From: Microbispora siamensis
Lineage (GTDB): Bacteria; Actinomycetota; Actinomycetes; Streptosporangiales; Streptosporangiaceae
Direction of reading: 5' to 3'
Assembly: GCF_016863095.1 (NCBI RefSeq)
Contig: NZ_BOOF01000028.1
Location: forward strand, 122,489 to 186,488
DNA length: 64,000 nucleotides
Shown: positions 27,308-36,422 of the stretch, in pieces
Layout of the letters: the number at the start of each line of letters is the position of its first letter
Position numbering within the stretch: the first letter of the stretch is position 1
Made by a program: the position numbers and the translations under genes
Notes under the pieces: generated by a model
Seen by the model: only the letters and a program-made list of their open reading frames with translations
Told to the model about the DNA's origin: nothing
Databases searched by the model: none

Positions 27308-28375
27308 TCAGGCGCGGGCGGCCGCGAGTTCCTTCATGAGGGTCTCGACGAGGGCCGCGGCGGGGAGGTCGCGGCAGCGGCGGTATCCCCGGCCGCACCA
27401 CAGGGCCATCGCCTCGGGGTCGCCGTGCTCCGCCGCCGCCCGGCGCAGCCCCTTCGTCAGGTGGTGCACCTGCGGGTAGTACGCGGGCGCCGACGCCTCG
27501 TGCTCGGCCATGAACCGGTTGGCCAGGCCGCGCGCCGTACGTCCGGAGAAGGCCCGGGTGAACGCGGTGCGGGTGAACCGGGGATCGGCGAGGGCGGCCT
27601 TGTGCACGGGGTGCGCCCCGCTCTCCGGGGTGCGCAGGAAGGCGGTGCCCAGTTGCGCCGCGACCGCGCCCGCGGCGAGGACGGCGGCGACGTCCGCGCC
27701 GTCCATGATTCCCCCGGCGGCCACGAGCGGCACGTCGGTCGCCTCCCGCACGAGGGCCACGAGTTCCGGCAGGTCGTCCGGCGCCTCCCAGGAGGGCGGC
27801 GGGGGCAGGAAGGCCGCCTGGTGCCCGCCCGCGCCGGAGCTCTGGACGACCACGGCGTCTGCGCCGGCCTCGGCCGCCGCGACCGCCTCCCACGGGGTGT
27901 TCACCATGATCGTGATCACGGCACCGGCGTCGTGGAGGCGGGCCGTCACCTCGGGCGGCGGGCAGCCGAAGGTGAAACCGGCCACCGGAACCCGTTCGTC
28001 CACCAGCAGGTCGATCTTGGCGTCCCACTCGTCGTCGTCCCACGCGGGGGCCTCCGGCAGCGTCACGCCGTACCGCTCGGCCTCGGGGGCGAGCTCCTCG
28101 CGGTAGCGGGCCACCGCCGCGGCGGCGCCCGGCTCCTCACGGACGACCTCGAAATCGGGGACGAAGACGCTCACGCCGAACGGCCGGTCCGTCCGCTCAC
28201 GCACCGCCGCGATCTCCCGGCGCACGTCCTGCGCCGTACGGTAGCCCGCCGCGAGGAACCCGAGGCCGCCCGCCCCGGACACCGCCGCCGCCAGGGCCGG
28301 GGTGGATCCGCCACCCGCCATGGGGGCCTGGATGATCGGGCTCGACGGCCCGAAGGGAAGGACGCGACCGGTCAC
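27308..28375 (-). CDS. Nitronate monooxygenase family FMN enzyme
   Basis: The 355-residue TIM-barrel flavoprotein starts VTGRVLPFGPSSPIIQAPMAGG. It has the NMO/2-nitropropane-dioxygenase segments VVQSSGAGGHQ (general base His, near 190), PLVAAGGIMDGADVAAVLAAGAVAAQLGTAFL and the FMN phosphate loop within them. These enzymes oxidise alkyl nitronates such as propionate 3-nitronate and release nitrite. GAGGAGGT precedes the GTG at 28375, which is 11 bases after the lyase stop. Its pairing with a CreD-like lyase and CreE-like flavoprotein suggests nitro or nitrite metabolism. Confidence 0.82.
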   Translation of the reverse strand: MTGRVLPFGPSSPIIQAPMAGGGSTPALAAAVSGAGGLGFLAAGYRTAQDVRREIAAVRERTDRPFGVSVFVPDFEVVREEPGAAAAVARYREELAPEAERYGVTLPEAPAWDDDEWDAKIDLLVDERVPVAGFTFGCPPPEVTARLHDAGAVITIMVNTPWEAVAAAEAGADAVVVQSSGAGGHQAAFLPPPPSWEAPDDLPELVALVREATDVPLVAAGGIMDGADVAAVLAAGAVAAQLGTAFLRTPESGAHPVHKAALADPRFTRTAFTRAFSGRTARGLANRFMAEHEASAPAYYPQVHHLTKGLRRAAAEHGDPEAMALWCGRGYRRCRDLPAAALVETLMKELAAARA

Positions 28376-28386
28376 GCGAGACCTCC

Positions 28387-29766
28387 TCACTCGTCTGGAC
28401 AGCAGCGTAGAACGCGGTCGACGAGCGCTCCGGCCGCCCCCGTGTACTCGGCGGGATCGAACAGCCCGGCCAGGTCCAGCCCCTCGGGCACGGGCAGGAG
28501 TTCCTCCAGCGCCTCGGCCACGGGACGCCCGGACTCGGCCGAGATCGCGGACGCCTCCCCGAGCAGCCGCTTGGCGGCGCCCTTCCCGAGGACCGGCGCG
28601 AGCACGGCGGCCGCCCGTTCCGTGACGGTCAGGCTGCCGGTGAGCGCGAGGTTGGCCCGCATGCGCTCGGGGAACGCGACGAGTCCCTCGGCCAGTTCGG
28701 CCGTCACGGCGGCGGCCCCGCCGACCAGCCGCAGGCACTCGCGCAGCGGCTGCCACTCGGCGTGCCAGGCGCCCGCGGGCCGTTCGTCCTCGGCGAGCAG
28801 GCACTGGTGGAGACTCGCGGCGAGCGCGGGCACCTGGATCGCCGCCGACCGGACGAGCGTGGCGAAGACCGGGTTGCGCTTGTGCGGCATCGCCGACGAC
28901 ACACCCCGGCCGGGGGCGGCCGGCTCCACGACCTCGGCCACCTCGGTGCGCGACAGCGACTGCACGTCCACGGCGATCTTCCCGAGCACCCCCGACGTGA
29001 GGGCGAGCGCCCCGGCGAGGTCGGCGATCGGGATCCGCAGGACGTGCCAGGGGACCACCGGCTCGGCCAGCCCCACCTCGGCGGCGAACGCGGCGATCAG
29101 CCGCTCCGGGTACGCCCTGGGGTCGGGCACCCCGGCGATCCGCGCGTACTCCACGTAGCCCGCCAGCGTGCCGGCCGCGCCGCCGAGCTCGGCGGGCAGC
29201 TCCGCGCGCACGCGGCGCAGCCGCACCAGGGCGGTCCGTACGGCGTGCAGCCACCCGGCCGCCTTCAGGCCGAACGTGGTGGGCACCGCCTGCTGGGTCA
29301 GCGTGCGGCCCGGCATCAACGTGTCGCGGTGCCGCGCCGCGAGCCCCTCGAGCGCGGTCGCGGCCCGGTCCAGGTCGACGGTGATCAGGTCGAGGGTCCG
29401 GACGGCCACCAGCATGGCGGCCGTGTCCATGATGTCCTGGCTCGTGGAGCCGCGGTGCACGTATTCGGCCGCGGCCGGGTCCACCACCGCCACGGCGGCC
29501 GTCAGGTCCTCGACCAGCGCCACGACGGGGTTGGCCGCCTCGCGGGCGCGCAGGGCCAGGGCCGCCAGGTCGAGGTTGCCCGCCTCCGCCACCGTGCCGA
29601 TCGTCTCCGCGGCCTCCATCGGGACGACCCCCAGCCGGGCCTGCGCGCGGACCAGGGCGGCCTCCGCGTCGAGCATCGCGCGCAGCCACGCGCCGTCGCC
29701 GGTCGCTCGCTCCGCCGCCGAACCCACCCGTACCGGGGACAGCAGGCCCAGATCGAGGTCGCTCAT
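28387..29766 (-). CDS. Aspartase/fumarase-superfamily lyase (PcaB-like; CreD candidate)
   Basis: The 459-residue lyase has the three superfamily regions. These are YVHRGSTSQDIMDTAAML (near 95-112), the TLTQQAVPTTFG segment and the flexible catalytic loop GRGVSSAMPHKRNPV (near 265-280). By similarity it could be 3-carboxy-muconate cycloisomerase, but no other protocatechuate genes are present. It overlaps a large FAD protein by ATGA, an arrangement known for nitrosuccinate lyase (CreD) and its oxygenase partner (CreE). It would release nitrite and fumarate from nitrosuccinate. The CreD assignment is an inference from context. Confidence 0.7.
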   Translation of the reverse strand: MSDLDLGLLSPVRVGSAAERATGDGAWLRAMLDAEAALVRAQARLGVVPMEAAETIGTVAEAGNLDLAALALRAREAANPVVALVEDLTAAVAVVDPAAAEYVHRGSTSQDIMDTAAMLVAVRTLDLITVDLDRAATALEGLAARHRDTLMPGRTLTQQAVPTTFGLKAAGWLHAVRTALVRLRRVRAELPAELGGAAGTLAGYVEYARIAGVPDPRAYPERLIAAFAAEVGLAEPVVPWHVLRIPIADLAGALALTSGVLGKIAVDVQSLSRTEVAEVVEPAAPGRGVSSAMPHKRNPVFATLVRSAAIQVPALAASLHQCLLAEDERPAGAWHAEWQPLRECLRLVGGAAAVTAELAEGLVAFPERMRANLALTGSLTVTERAAAVLAPVLGKGAAKRLLGEASAISAESGRPVAEALEELLPVPEGLDLAGLFDPAEYTGAAGALVDRVLRCCPDE

Positions 29767-31793
29767 CGGACGCCCGTCCGCGTCGCGCCGCAGGAGGCGG
29801 CGAGAGCCGTACGCGGTCCGGCGGGCACGCGGGCGGCGCGGCGGCGCGGAAGGGCCCGCGCGGGCGTCAGCGCGAGGACGCTGCGGGCGATGGCGTCGGA
29901 GTCGCCCAGGATCACGGAGTTCACCCCCGGCCGCACGCCCGCCGCCGTCACCCAGTGGACCGACTCTGTGGGCACGCCGTACGCGAACCGGCGCGGGTGG
30001 GCCCGGCCGTCCGCGTCCAGGAGCCGGTAGGGCCGGCGGGTGACCGCGAGGCCGCCCGTCTCGTGGCCGTCCTCGCCACGCCGCCCGCCGATCACGTACG
30101 CCCTGCACTGGCCGGTGCCGAGCAGATGGCGCAGCAGGGGGTCGGCCGTGCGCCGCAGGTCGATCTCGGGCAGGCGCGCCTCGACGAGCACCCTGGCCCG
30201 TACGGCGGAGCCCGGCACGGCGGCCGACTCGGCCTCGAAGGCGCCGTCACGGGCGTGCACTCGCATGTCGGGGCCGACGACGGTCAGCACGCCCGCCTCG
30301 GTGAGCGCGATCATCTGCTCGACCCGCTCGGCCGGCGGCCCGATGGACAGGAACGCGTTGAGCGGCGTGTACCACCGGTCGAGGTCGTCGCGGTGCGACC
30401 GCCCGGTGAGCCCGCCGTGGTCGACCACCTGCCTGACCTCGTTGCGCAGGTCGCGCAGCACGTCGAGGGCGGCCTTCAGCGGCCCGCTGACGTTGCCTTC
30501 GCGGGCCTGCGCCAGGTCGGTGCGCAGATAGGCGGTCAGCCACTCGCGGAAGTCGTCCGGCCCGCCGAAGCCGATCCCCCGGTACGGCTCGGCCACGCGC
30601 TCCCAGTCCCACCGCAGCGCCGGGCCGATGCCGAAGGCGTCCAGCACCATGGCCTCCCCCGCGTCGCCCCACGCGTGGGCGAGGTAGGCGGTGCGGAAGC
30701 GGCCGGCCATGCACCCGCAGTCCCGCCGCGCCAGGAGGGTGGCGTAGTAGACGGTCTCCACCTCCTTGGCGATCAGCGGCCACAGGTCGGCGCGGAAGTC
30801 GAGCCCGCCGCGGGCGGCCGAGCGCGCGGCCAGCGACTCGATCCTGCTCGGCGTGAGCACCAGAGGCTCGTGCCTGCCCTCGACGCCCTTCTGGTTCTCC
30901 CCCCGGGACTGGTACGGAATGCCCCGGCGCGATCCGGCGTACAGGCGGGGCTCGCGGCCGGAGGGCCGGTAGACGAGGCGGCCCGCCTCGTCGCGCTCGA
31001 ACCGGCCGCCGCGGCCGAGCGTCAGCAGGGCCATGTGGTCGAAGAAGTTGAGCCCGAGCCCGCGGAGCACCACCGCCTCCCCCGGCCGTACGGCGCTCAG
31101 GTCGGCGTCGGCGGGGTTGGCGGGCGGTACGTGGACCAGGCCGTGGGCGGCGGCGTACGCGGCCGCCTCCCGCTCGGCGGCCGACGGCTCGACCGGCAGG
31201 TGCCCCTGGGCCAGGACCACCGCGTCGAGCGAGCCGAGCACGGTGCCGTCCTCGAGCACCACCCGCTGCGCGCCGGTGCCGGGCACGTCGTCGAGCGCGG
31301 TCGCCCGCGTGGCGTGCACCCGCACCTCCACCTGCCGGGGCGCCCGCGCGACCACCCGCTCGAACACCCAGCGCAGGTAGCGGCCGTAGAAGGCGCGGGT
31401 GGGGTAGGTGTCGGGCCCGAGCCGCCGCGCCTCGGCGAGCACGTCCTCCGTGACGCCCTCGGGTGAGAGCCCGCTGTCCGCGAAGAGCACCAGGTGCCGG
31501 GCCCACTCGTACAGGCTGGGGCCCGTCTCCAGCGGCCCCCGGATGTCGACGCTGGGATCGGTGAAGAGCGTGACCTGCGAGGCGACGGTGTTCATGAGCA
31601 GCTGGCCCGGCTGGTCGGTGCGCCACACCTGCCCGGCCCCCGGCGGGTACGGATCCACGACGTGCAGCAGGACGCGGGCCCGCGGCGGCAGCCGCCGCGC
31701 GTTGGCGCACAGCCGCTCGATCACCGACATCCCGCGCGGTCCCGCTCCGATCACGCACACCTCGAACGGCCGGGTCGATCGTGTTGTGGTCAT
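29763..31793 (-). CDS. FAD/NAD(P)-binding protein (CreE-like aspartate N-oxygenase candidate)
   Basis: The 676-residue flavoprotein has FEVCVIGAGPRGMSVIERL at residues 10-28 (FAD Rossmann), a VWRTDQPGQLLMNTVASQ segment and a later GEAVVLRGLGLNFFDHMALL. It belongs to the FAD-NAD(P)-binding (NAD_binding_9) group. CreE-type enzymes that oxidise aspartate to nitrosuccinate are large flavoproteins of this kind and are encoded next to a lyase. The ATG at 31793 follows GGAGGAGCGG. It begins a three-gene operon divergent from a LysR gene. Other FAD-dependent roles remain possible. Confidence 0.65.
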   Translation of the reverse strand: MTTTRSTRPFEVCVIGAGPRGMSVIERLCANARRLPPRARVLLHVVDPYPPGAGQVWRTDQPGQLLMNTVASQVTLFTDPSVDIRGPLETGPSLYEWARHLVLFADSGLSPEGVTEDVLAEARRLGPDTYPTRAFYGRYLRWVFERVVARAPRQVEVRVHATRATALDDVPGTGAQRVVLEDGTVLGSLDAVVLAQGHLPVEPSAAEREAAAYAAAHGLVHVPPANPADADLSAVRPGEAVVLRGLGLNFFDHMALLTLGRGGRFERDEAGRLVYRPSGREPRLYAGSRRGIPYQSRGENQKGVEGRHEPLVLTPSRIESLAARSAARGGLDFRADLWPLIAKEVETVYYATLLARRDCGCMAGRFRTAYLAHAWGDAGEAMVLDAFGIGPALRWDWERVAEPYRGIGFGGPDDFREWLTAYLRTDLAQAREGNVSGPLKAALDVLRDLRNEVRQVVDHGGLTGRSHRDDLDRWYTPLNAFLSIGPPAERVEQMIALTEAGVLTVVGPDMRVHARDGAFEAESAAVPGSAVRARVLVEARLPEIDLRRTADPLLRHLLGTGQCRAYVIGGRRGEDGHETGGLAVTRRPYRLLDADGRAHPRRFAYGVPTESVHWVTAAGVRPGVNSVILGDSDAIARSVLALTPARALPRRRAARVPAGPRTALAASCGATRTGVR

Positions 31794-31880
31794 CCGCTCC
31801 TCCAGTTCCCCTCGGGTCGTGAGTCGAGGATGCGGCAGCGGAGCCTTCGTGAGGTATGTCACATTTGGCGAGGCGGTGTT

Positions 31881-31891
31881 AAGCATTGCTT
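31881..31891. promoter_or_regulatory. Palindrome at the LysR gene start
   Basis: AAGCATTGCTT is an 11-bp inverted repeat 1 base before the LysR ATG, in the 99-base divergent region. It is a likely LysR or autoregulatory site. Confidence 0.4.
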
Positions 31892-31892
31892 C

Positions 31893-32831
31893 ATGCACGA
31901 TGTGACGCGCCTCGCGGCGCTGGTGGCGGTCGCCGAGGCCGGTTCCATCACCCGGGCCTCCGCCCGCCTCGGTTACACGCCGCCCGCGCTGTCGCAGCAG
32001 ATCGCCAAGCTGGAGCGGGAGGCCGGAGCCGTACTCGTGATCCGGCACCGTCGCGGCGCCACGCTCACGGCGGCCGGCGAGCTGCTGGTGGAGCACGCCC
32101 GGCGGGTGCTCGACGAGCTGGAACGGGCCCGGCACGGCCTGGCCGCGCTCGCCGGCCTGTCCGGCGGACACATCACGATCGGCACGTTCACGACCGCCGG
32201 CATCCACCTGTTGCCGCCGGTCCTCGCGGCGTTCCGGCGGGCTCACCCCGCCGTGGAGGTGAATGTGAAGGAGTACGAACCGCCGTCCGGGCTGCCCGCG
32301 CTGGCCGCGGGCGAGGCGGATCTCGTGCTCACGCACACCTACGAACACCAGCCCGCCCCCGCGTTGCCCTCGGGGGTCACCGTCGAGGCGCTGCTGGTGG
32401 AGGAGCTGGTGCTGGTGGCCGCCCCCGGGCACGCGCTCACCGATCCGGCCGAGCCGCTGCCGTGGCCGGAGCTCGCCGGCCGGCCGCTGATCAGCGGCTC
32501 GCGCGGGCTGGCCAACCGGGAGGCGCTGGAGGCGCTGTTCCGCCGCGAGGGGCTGGCGCCGCCCGTCGTGGCGTACGAGACGGGCAACTACGGCATGTCG
32601 TGCGCCCTGGCCAGCGGGGGGATGGGCCTCGCCCTCGTGCCGAGGACCGTGGCCGAGCTGGCGGAAAACCCCCTCGGCGTACGGCGCCTCGCCCCGCCGG
32701 GCCTGCACCGGACGATCAGCCTGGCCAGGCGGTCCGACGACAGGTCCCCCGCGCTGGCGACCATGCGTTCGCTGTTCAGGAGCACGGGCAAGGCGGCGCC
32801 CCGGCGGCCCCCGGAGGAGCCGCCGAGGTGA
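31893..32831 (+). CDS. LysR-family transcriptional regulator
   Basis: The 312-residue protein has a LysR helix-turn-helix at residues 1-60 (GSITRASARLGYTPPALSQQI) and an effector domain (GHITIGTFTTAGIHLLPPVL, ALASGGMGLALVPR). It is divergent from the FAD protein-lyase-nitronate monooxygenase operon and most likely controls it in response to an intermediate. The ATG at 31893 is the natural family start. No ribosome binding site is clear, and the mRNA may be nearly leaderless. Confidence 0.88.
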   Translation: MHDVTRLAALVAVAEAGSITRASARLGYTPPALSQQIAKLEREAGAVLVIRHRRGATLTAAGELLVEHARRVLDELERARHGLAALAGLSGGHITIGTFTTAGIHLLPPVLAAFRRAHPAVEVNVKEYEPPSGLPALAAGEADLVLTHTYEHQPAPALPSGVTVEALLVEELVLVAAPGHALTDPAEPLPWPELAGRPLISGSRGLANREALEALFRREGLAPPVVAYETGNYGMSCALASGGMGLALVPRTVAELAENPLGVRRLAPPGLHRTISLARRSDDRSPALATMRSLFRSTGKAAPRRPPEEPPR

Positions 32832-32856
32832 CAGGCGCCGCCCGGCCGCGAGTGCG

Positions 32857-33504
32857 TCAGTCGAATTCGGGGTCGGTGTTACGGCTGCGCTTGATCTCGT
32901 AGAAGTACGGGAACTTCGCCATGGCGACGGCGCCGTCGAAGATGCGGGCGGCCTCCTCGCCCCGCGGGATGCGGGTCATCACCGGGCCGAAGAACGCCAC
33001 GCCGTCGATGTGGATCGTGGGCGTGCCCACCTCGTCGCCGACCGGGTCCATGCCCTCGTGGTGCATCCGGCGCAGGGCCTCGTCGTACTCGTCGGTGCCG
33101 GCGGCGTCGGCCAGTTCGACCGGCAGCCCGACCTCGGCGAGCGCCTCCTTGGCCACCACCCCGTAGTCCTTGTTGTCCTGGTTGTGGATGCGGGTGCCCA
33201 TCGCGGTGTACAGGTCGCGCAGCACGCCCTCGCCGTGGTGCTGCGCGGCGGCGATGCACACCCGGACCGGGCCGCGCCACCTGGGCACCGCCTCGCGGTA
33301 GAAGTCGGACAGGTCCTTCTTGTTCTCGTTCAGCACGGAAAGGCTCATCACCCGGAACCGCAGGTCGATGTCGCGCTGCTTCTCGACCTCCAGGATCCAC
33401 CGCGAGGTGACCCAGGCGAAGGGGCAGACGGGGTCGAAGTAGAAGTCCACTCGGGGACGGCTGTCCGCCCCGGCCTGGTCGGCGGCGCTGTCGATGTCGC
33501 TCAT
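32857..33504 (-). CDS. DsbA-family mycothiol-dependent nitroreductase (Rv2466c-like)
   Basis: The 215-residue thioredoxin-fold protein starts with [20 protein letters not shown] (residues 19-38). The active site is CPF-A with a single Cys. An all-helical insert follows, then [18 protein letters not shown] with the cis-Pro. It resembles mycobacterial Rv2466c, a mycothiol-dependent reductase that activates nitro compounds and protects against oxidants. AGGAG precedes the ATG at 33504. The gene is convergent with LysR. Confidence 0.8.
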   Translation of the reverse strand: MSDIDSAADQAGADSRPRVDFYFDPVCPFAWVTSRWILEVEKQRDIDLRFRVMSLSVLNENKKDLSDFYREAVPRWRGPVRVCIAAAQHHGEGVLRDLYTAMGTRIHNQDNKDYGVVAKEALAEVGLPVELADAAGTDEYDEALRRMHHEGMDPVGDEVGTPTIHIDGVAFFGPVMTRIPRGEEAARIFDGAVAMAKFPYFYEIKRSRNTDPEFD

Positions 33505-33675
33505 GAAACTCTCCTGACGAGATGGGGTCGGGGGATCGGGGGGCCGGTTTCGCGAGCGTATCCAATGGCAGGAGGGCCACGACACCGGACTCGACCCCTC
33601 AAACCACCGGCGGTTTCCCCTGATTACCGGGCAACCGCTGGCGTTCCTGCCTGCCGGGCTCTCTAGTGTGTCCGT

Positions 33676-34452
33676 ATGGCTGACATCCACGACAAGGCGG
33701 CGGCCCTGCGGGCGCTCCACGTGCCCGGCGACCCCGTCGTGCTGCCCAACGCCTGGGACGCCGCGTCGGCGCGCGCCGTCGAGGCGGCGGGATTCCCCGC
33801 CGTCGCCACCGGAAGCGCCGCCGTCGCCGCCGTCCTGGGCTACGAGGACGGGCACGACACGCCGGTGGACGAGATGTTCGCGGCCGTGGCCCGCATCACC
33901 CGGACCGTGACGGTCCCCGTCACCGCCGACGTCGAGCGCGGCTACGGCCTTGAGCCCGCCGAACTCGTCGAACGGCTCGCCGCCGCGGGCGCCGTGGGCT
34001 GCAACCTGGAGGACTCCGACCCGGCGACCGGAGCGCTGATCGACCCCGGTGAGCAGGCGGACTTCCTGGCCGCCGTACGGGCGGCGGCGGCCGAGGCCGG
34101 AACCGGCCTCGTGATCAACGCCCGCGTGGACACCTTCATCCACGGCTCGGGGACCCCAGGCGAGAGGCTCGCGGAGGCGCTCGACCGGGGCGGCCGCTAC
34201 CTCAAGGCGGGCGCCGACTGCGTCTACCCCATCCTCGCGAGCGACCCCGAGGTGATCGGCACGCTCGCCCGGGAGATCGGCGGCCCGATCAACGTGCTGT
34301 TCCGGCCCGGCGTGCCGGCCATCCGCGACCTCGCGGCCCTCGGCGTCGCCAGAGTCAGCTTCGGTCCCGGCATCCACCGCGCCGCCCAGGCGTTCACGGC
34401 CCGCATGCTCGACACGATCGCCCGGGGAGACGACCCCTTCCCGACCGCCTGA
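33676..34452 (+). CDS. Isocitrate lyase/PEP mutase family enzyme
   Basis: The 258-residue alpha/beta barrel has [20 protein letters not shown], the Mg-binding [12 protein letters not shown] (near 80) and CNLEDSD (near 115), and the catalytic-loop Asn/Arg in INARVDTF. The family cleaves or rearranges C-C or C-P bonds of carboxylates. No phosphonate genes are nearby, so a lyase such as oxaloacetate or 2-methylisocitrate-like activity is more likely. Its specific substrate is unknown. Confidence 0.8.
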   Translation: MADIHDKAAALRALHVPGDPVVLPNAWDAASARAVEAAGFPAVATGSAAVAAVLGYEDGHDTPVDEMFAAVARITRTVTVPVTADVERGYGLEPAELVERLAAAGAVGCNLEDSDPATGALIDPGEQADFLAAVRAAAAEAGTGLVINARVDTFIHGSGTPGERLAEALDRGGRYLKAGADCVYPILASDPEVIGTLAREIGGPINVLFRPGVPAIRDLAALGVARVSFGPGIHRAAQAFTARMLDTIARGDDPFPTA

Positions 34453-34536
34453 CCACGCCCTCGCTACCTGATTCGTCCGCAGCGCTCCGGCCTTCAGGCC
34501 GGGGGTGAAGCGGACTCTCCCGCGTAGCGGTGCAGG

Positions 34537-34626
34537 GAAACTGGTGAACACCGGATGCCGGAACTTGGTGACGAAAACCAAATGGGCGTGCAGGACGAAA
34601 ACGCAGTGCCTGCTTGTTTTAACGCT
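34537..34626 (-). pseudogene. tnpA: TnpA (Y1 transposase) N-terminal remnant
   Basis: About 29 codons on the minus strand read [20 protein letters not shown] then FRHPVFTSF, the N-terminal strand of IS200/IS605 TnpA. The HUH and tyrosine motifs are missing. It is divergent from tnpB, as in intact IS605 elements, and has been cut to this stub. Confidence 0.65.
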
Positions 34627-34662
34627 CCGTACTCGCCGATCAACCAATGGTAAAACCATACT

Positions 34663-35814
34663 GTGCAGCTCCGGTACAACTTCCGCCTCTACCCGACGCC
34701 GGGCCAGCGTGCCGCGCTGGCACGGGCGTTCGGGTGCGCGCGGGTGGTCTTCAACGATGGGCTGCGCGCACGGCAGGACGCTCGGGAACAAGGCGTGCCG
34801 TACATCGCGGATGGGGAGTTGTCCAAGCGGGTCATCACGCAGGCGAAGAAGACCCCGGATCGCGCCTGGCTGGGCGAGGTGTCCGCCGTGGTGCTCCAGC
34901 AGGCGCTGGTGGATCTGAACACTGCCTACCGAAACTTCTTCGCCTCGGTCACCGGTAAGCGGAAGGGGCCGAAGATCGCCCCGCCCCGCTTCCGATCCCG
35001 CAAGGACAACCGGCAGGCGATCCGCTTCACCCGCAACGCCCGCTTCTCCATCACGCCCGGCGGAAAGCTGCGCCTGCCGAAGATCGGTGAGGTTCCGGTC
35101 CGCTGGTCACGGGACCTGCCCGCCGAACCGTCCAGTGTGACGGTGGTCAAGGACGCGGCCGGCAGGTACTTCGCCTCGTTCGTCGTCGCAACTAGCGATG
35201 TCCCGCTCCCGGAGTCGGCCGCCGAAGTGGGGATTGACCTGGGCCTGTCCCACTTCGCGGTCACCTCCGACGGTCGGAAGGTGGACAACCCGCGTTTCCT
35301 CCGCAGAGCCGAGCGACGTCTGCGCAAGGCGCAGCAGGATCTCAGCCGGAAGGCCAAGGGATCGAACAACCGCAAGAAAGCCGTCGTGAAGGTAGCCAAG
35401 GCGCATGCCCGTGTGGCCGACACGCGCCGCGACTGGGCGCACAAGCTCTCCACCCAGATCGTCCGCGATAACCAAGCGGTGTACGTGGAGAACCTTGCCG
35501 TGTCCGGCCTCGGCCGTACCCGCCTCGCGAAGTCCGTCCATGACGCGGGCTGGTCATCCTTCGTCGGCATGCTGGAGTACAAGGCGGCCCGGTACGGCCG
35601 CCACTTCACCAAGATCGACCGATGGTTCCCCTCGTCCAAGCTCTGCTGGGAGTGTGGGGCACTGGCCGAGTCGATGCCGTTGAACGTCCGGTCGTGGGAG
35701 TGCCCGTGCGGGGCGATTCACGACCGGGACGTCAACGCGGCCCGTAACATCCTGGCCGCCGGACGGGCGGACAGGCTAAACGCCTGCGGAGGGACCGTAA
35801 GACCCGCCGCTTAG
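34663..35814 (+). CDS. tnpB: TnpB RNA-guided nuclease (IS605 family)
   Basis: The 383-residue protein has the N-terminal helix-turn-helix region ([20 protein letters not shown]) and a RuvC-like nuclease with Asp in [15 protein letters not shown] (near 190), Glu in [13 protein letters not shown] (near 275) and Asp in [12 protein letters not shown] (near 362). The zinc finger is [10 protein letters not shown]...CPCG (about 328-353). All catalytic positions are intact. The GTG at 34663 begins the usual family N-terminus. TnpB cuts DNA at the empty donor site using a guide RNA from the element's right end. Confidence 0.92.
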   Translation: MQLRYNFRLYPTPGQRAALARAFGCARVVFNDGLRARQDAREQGVPYIADGELSKRVITQAKKTPDRAWLGEVSAVVLQQALVDLNTAYRNFFASVTGKRKGPKIAPPRFRSRKDNRQAIRFTRNARFSITPGGKLRLPKIGEVPVRWSRDLPAEPSSVTVVKDAAGRYFASFVVATSDVPLPESAAEVGIDLGLSHFAVTSDGRKVDNPRFLRRAERRLRKAQQDLSRKAKGSNNRKKAVVKVAKAHARVADTRRDWAHKLSTQIVRDNQAVYVENLAVSGLGRTRLAKSVHDAGWSSFVGMLEYKAARYGRHFTKIDRWFPSSKLCWECGALAESMPLNVRSWECPCGAIHDRDVNAARNILAAGRADRLNACGGTVRPAA

Positions 35815-35907
35815 CGGAGGGCAGGACCTGATGAAACAGGAAGCCACAGAGGTGCCGCACGCGCGGCACGGGCTGAATCCCCAGCCTTAGGCTGGGGAGC
35901 GCGTCAA
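35760..35907 (+). ncRNA. Probable omega RNA scaffold at the element right end
   Basis: From the end of tnpB the DNA carries consecutive short hairpins: CCGC-TTA-GCGG, CCTG-ATGAAA-CAGG, GTGCCG-CACG-CGGCAC and CCCCAGCC-TTA-GGCTGGGG. This matches reRNA/omegaRNA of tnpB elements. The guide would begin at about 35908 and read into the neighbouring PPOX gene. Boundaries are inferred. Confidence 0.45.
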
Positions 35908-36338
35908 ACCTCGCCGTACGACCAGCCCGACCAGCGATCGACCCGGACGAGGATCGCGGGCCCGGCCGGGGGACGCTCGCGATACCGGGCGTACCTGCGC
36001 ACCAGCCACGCCACGGCCCGCTCACGCTCGTCGCCGCCCTCCACGACGTGGGCGTGCCCGTCGGCGCGCACCCACCACAGCCGTTCCCAGTCGTCCTCGT
36101 AGTGGTCGGCCAGCAGGCAGACGCGGGGATTGTCGCGGATGTCGCGCAGCCGCCGCAGGTCGGTGGTGGCCTTCGGCTTGTGGTCCACCGCCGTCACCAC
36201 GGTGCCCTTCTCGCCGTCGGGCAGCACGGCGAACGTGACGGGGACGAGCCGCGGCGCGCCCTCGGCTCCCGCCGTCGCGAGGCGGGCCACCCGGGCCGCC
36301 TCGAACAGCTCCCGCGCCCGCCCCTCGGGCATTCTCAC
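35904..36338 (-). CDS. PPOX-class F420-dependent protein (Rv0121 type)
   Basis: The 144-residue split-barrel protein has ARVARLATAGAEGAPRLVPV and VDHKPKATTDLRRLRDIRDN, and ends WSGWSYGEV. This fits small F420-binding flavin-reductase-like proteins. The stop codon (35904-35906) lies in the last bases of the IS605 element, so the insertion seems to abut or replace the native end. GTG 36338 was taken as the start, with ATG 36332 as an alternative. Confidence 0.78.
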   Translation of the reverse strand: MRMPEGRARELFEAARVARLATAGAEGAPRLVPVTFAVLPDGEKGTVVTAVDHKPKATTDLRRLRDIRDNPRVCLLADHYEDDWERLWWVRADGHAHVVEGGDERERAVAWLVRRYARYRERPPAGPAILVRVDRWSGWSYGEV

Positions 36339-36422
36339 CGGCCCAGCCTACGCAGCGTGAGCCCCCCGGTCGCGCCCCGGGCGCGCTTGATCGTCTTTGT
36401 ACGGCGGCCTATGGTGTCCGCC

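Larger units (their letters stand above)
34484..35907 (+). mobile_element. IS605-type insertion element with tnpB and a decayed tnpA
   Basis: The left end has the stem CCGGCC-TTCA-GGCCGG (34487-34502), a remnant of Y1 transposase on the minus strand and a complete TnpB gene. The right end has CCCCAGCC-TTA-GGCTGGGG and finishes near GCGTCAA (35901-35907), typical of this family. The left border is approximate. The tnpA remnant is too short to be active, so movement would need a transposase in trans. Confidence 0.7.

Noticed and set aside
28387..29766. Protocatechuate pathway enzyme PcaB
   Set aside because: No other pca gene is near, and the overlap with a FAD protein fits a nitrosuccinate-lyase type role better. 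It is kept only as a family name.
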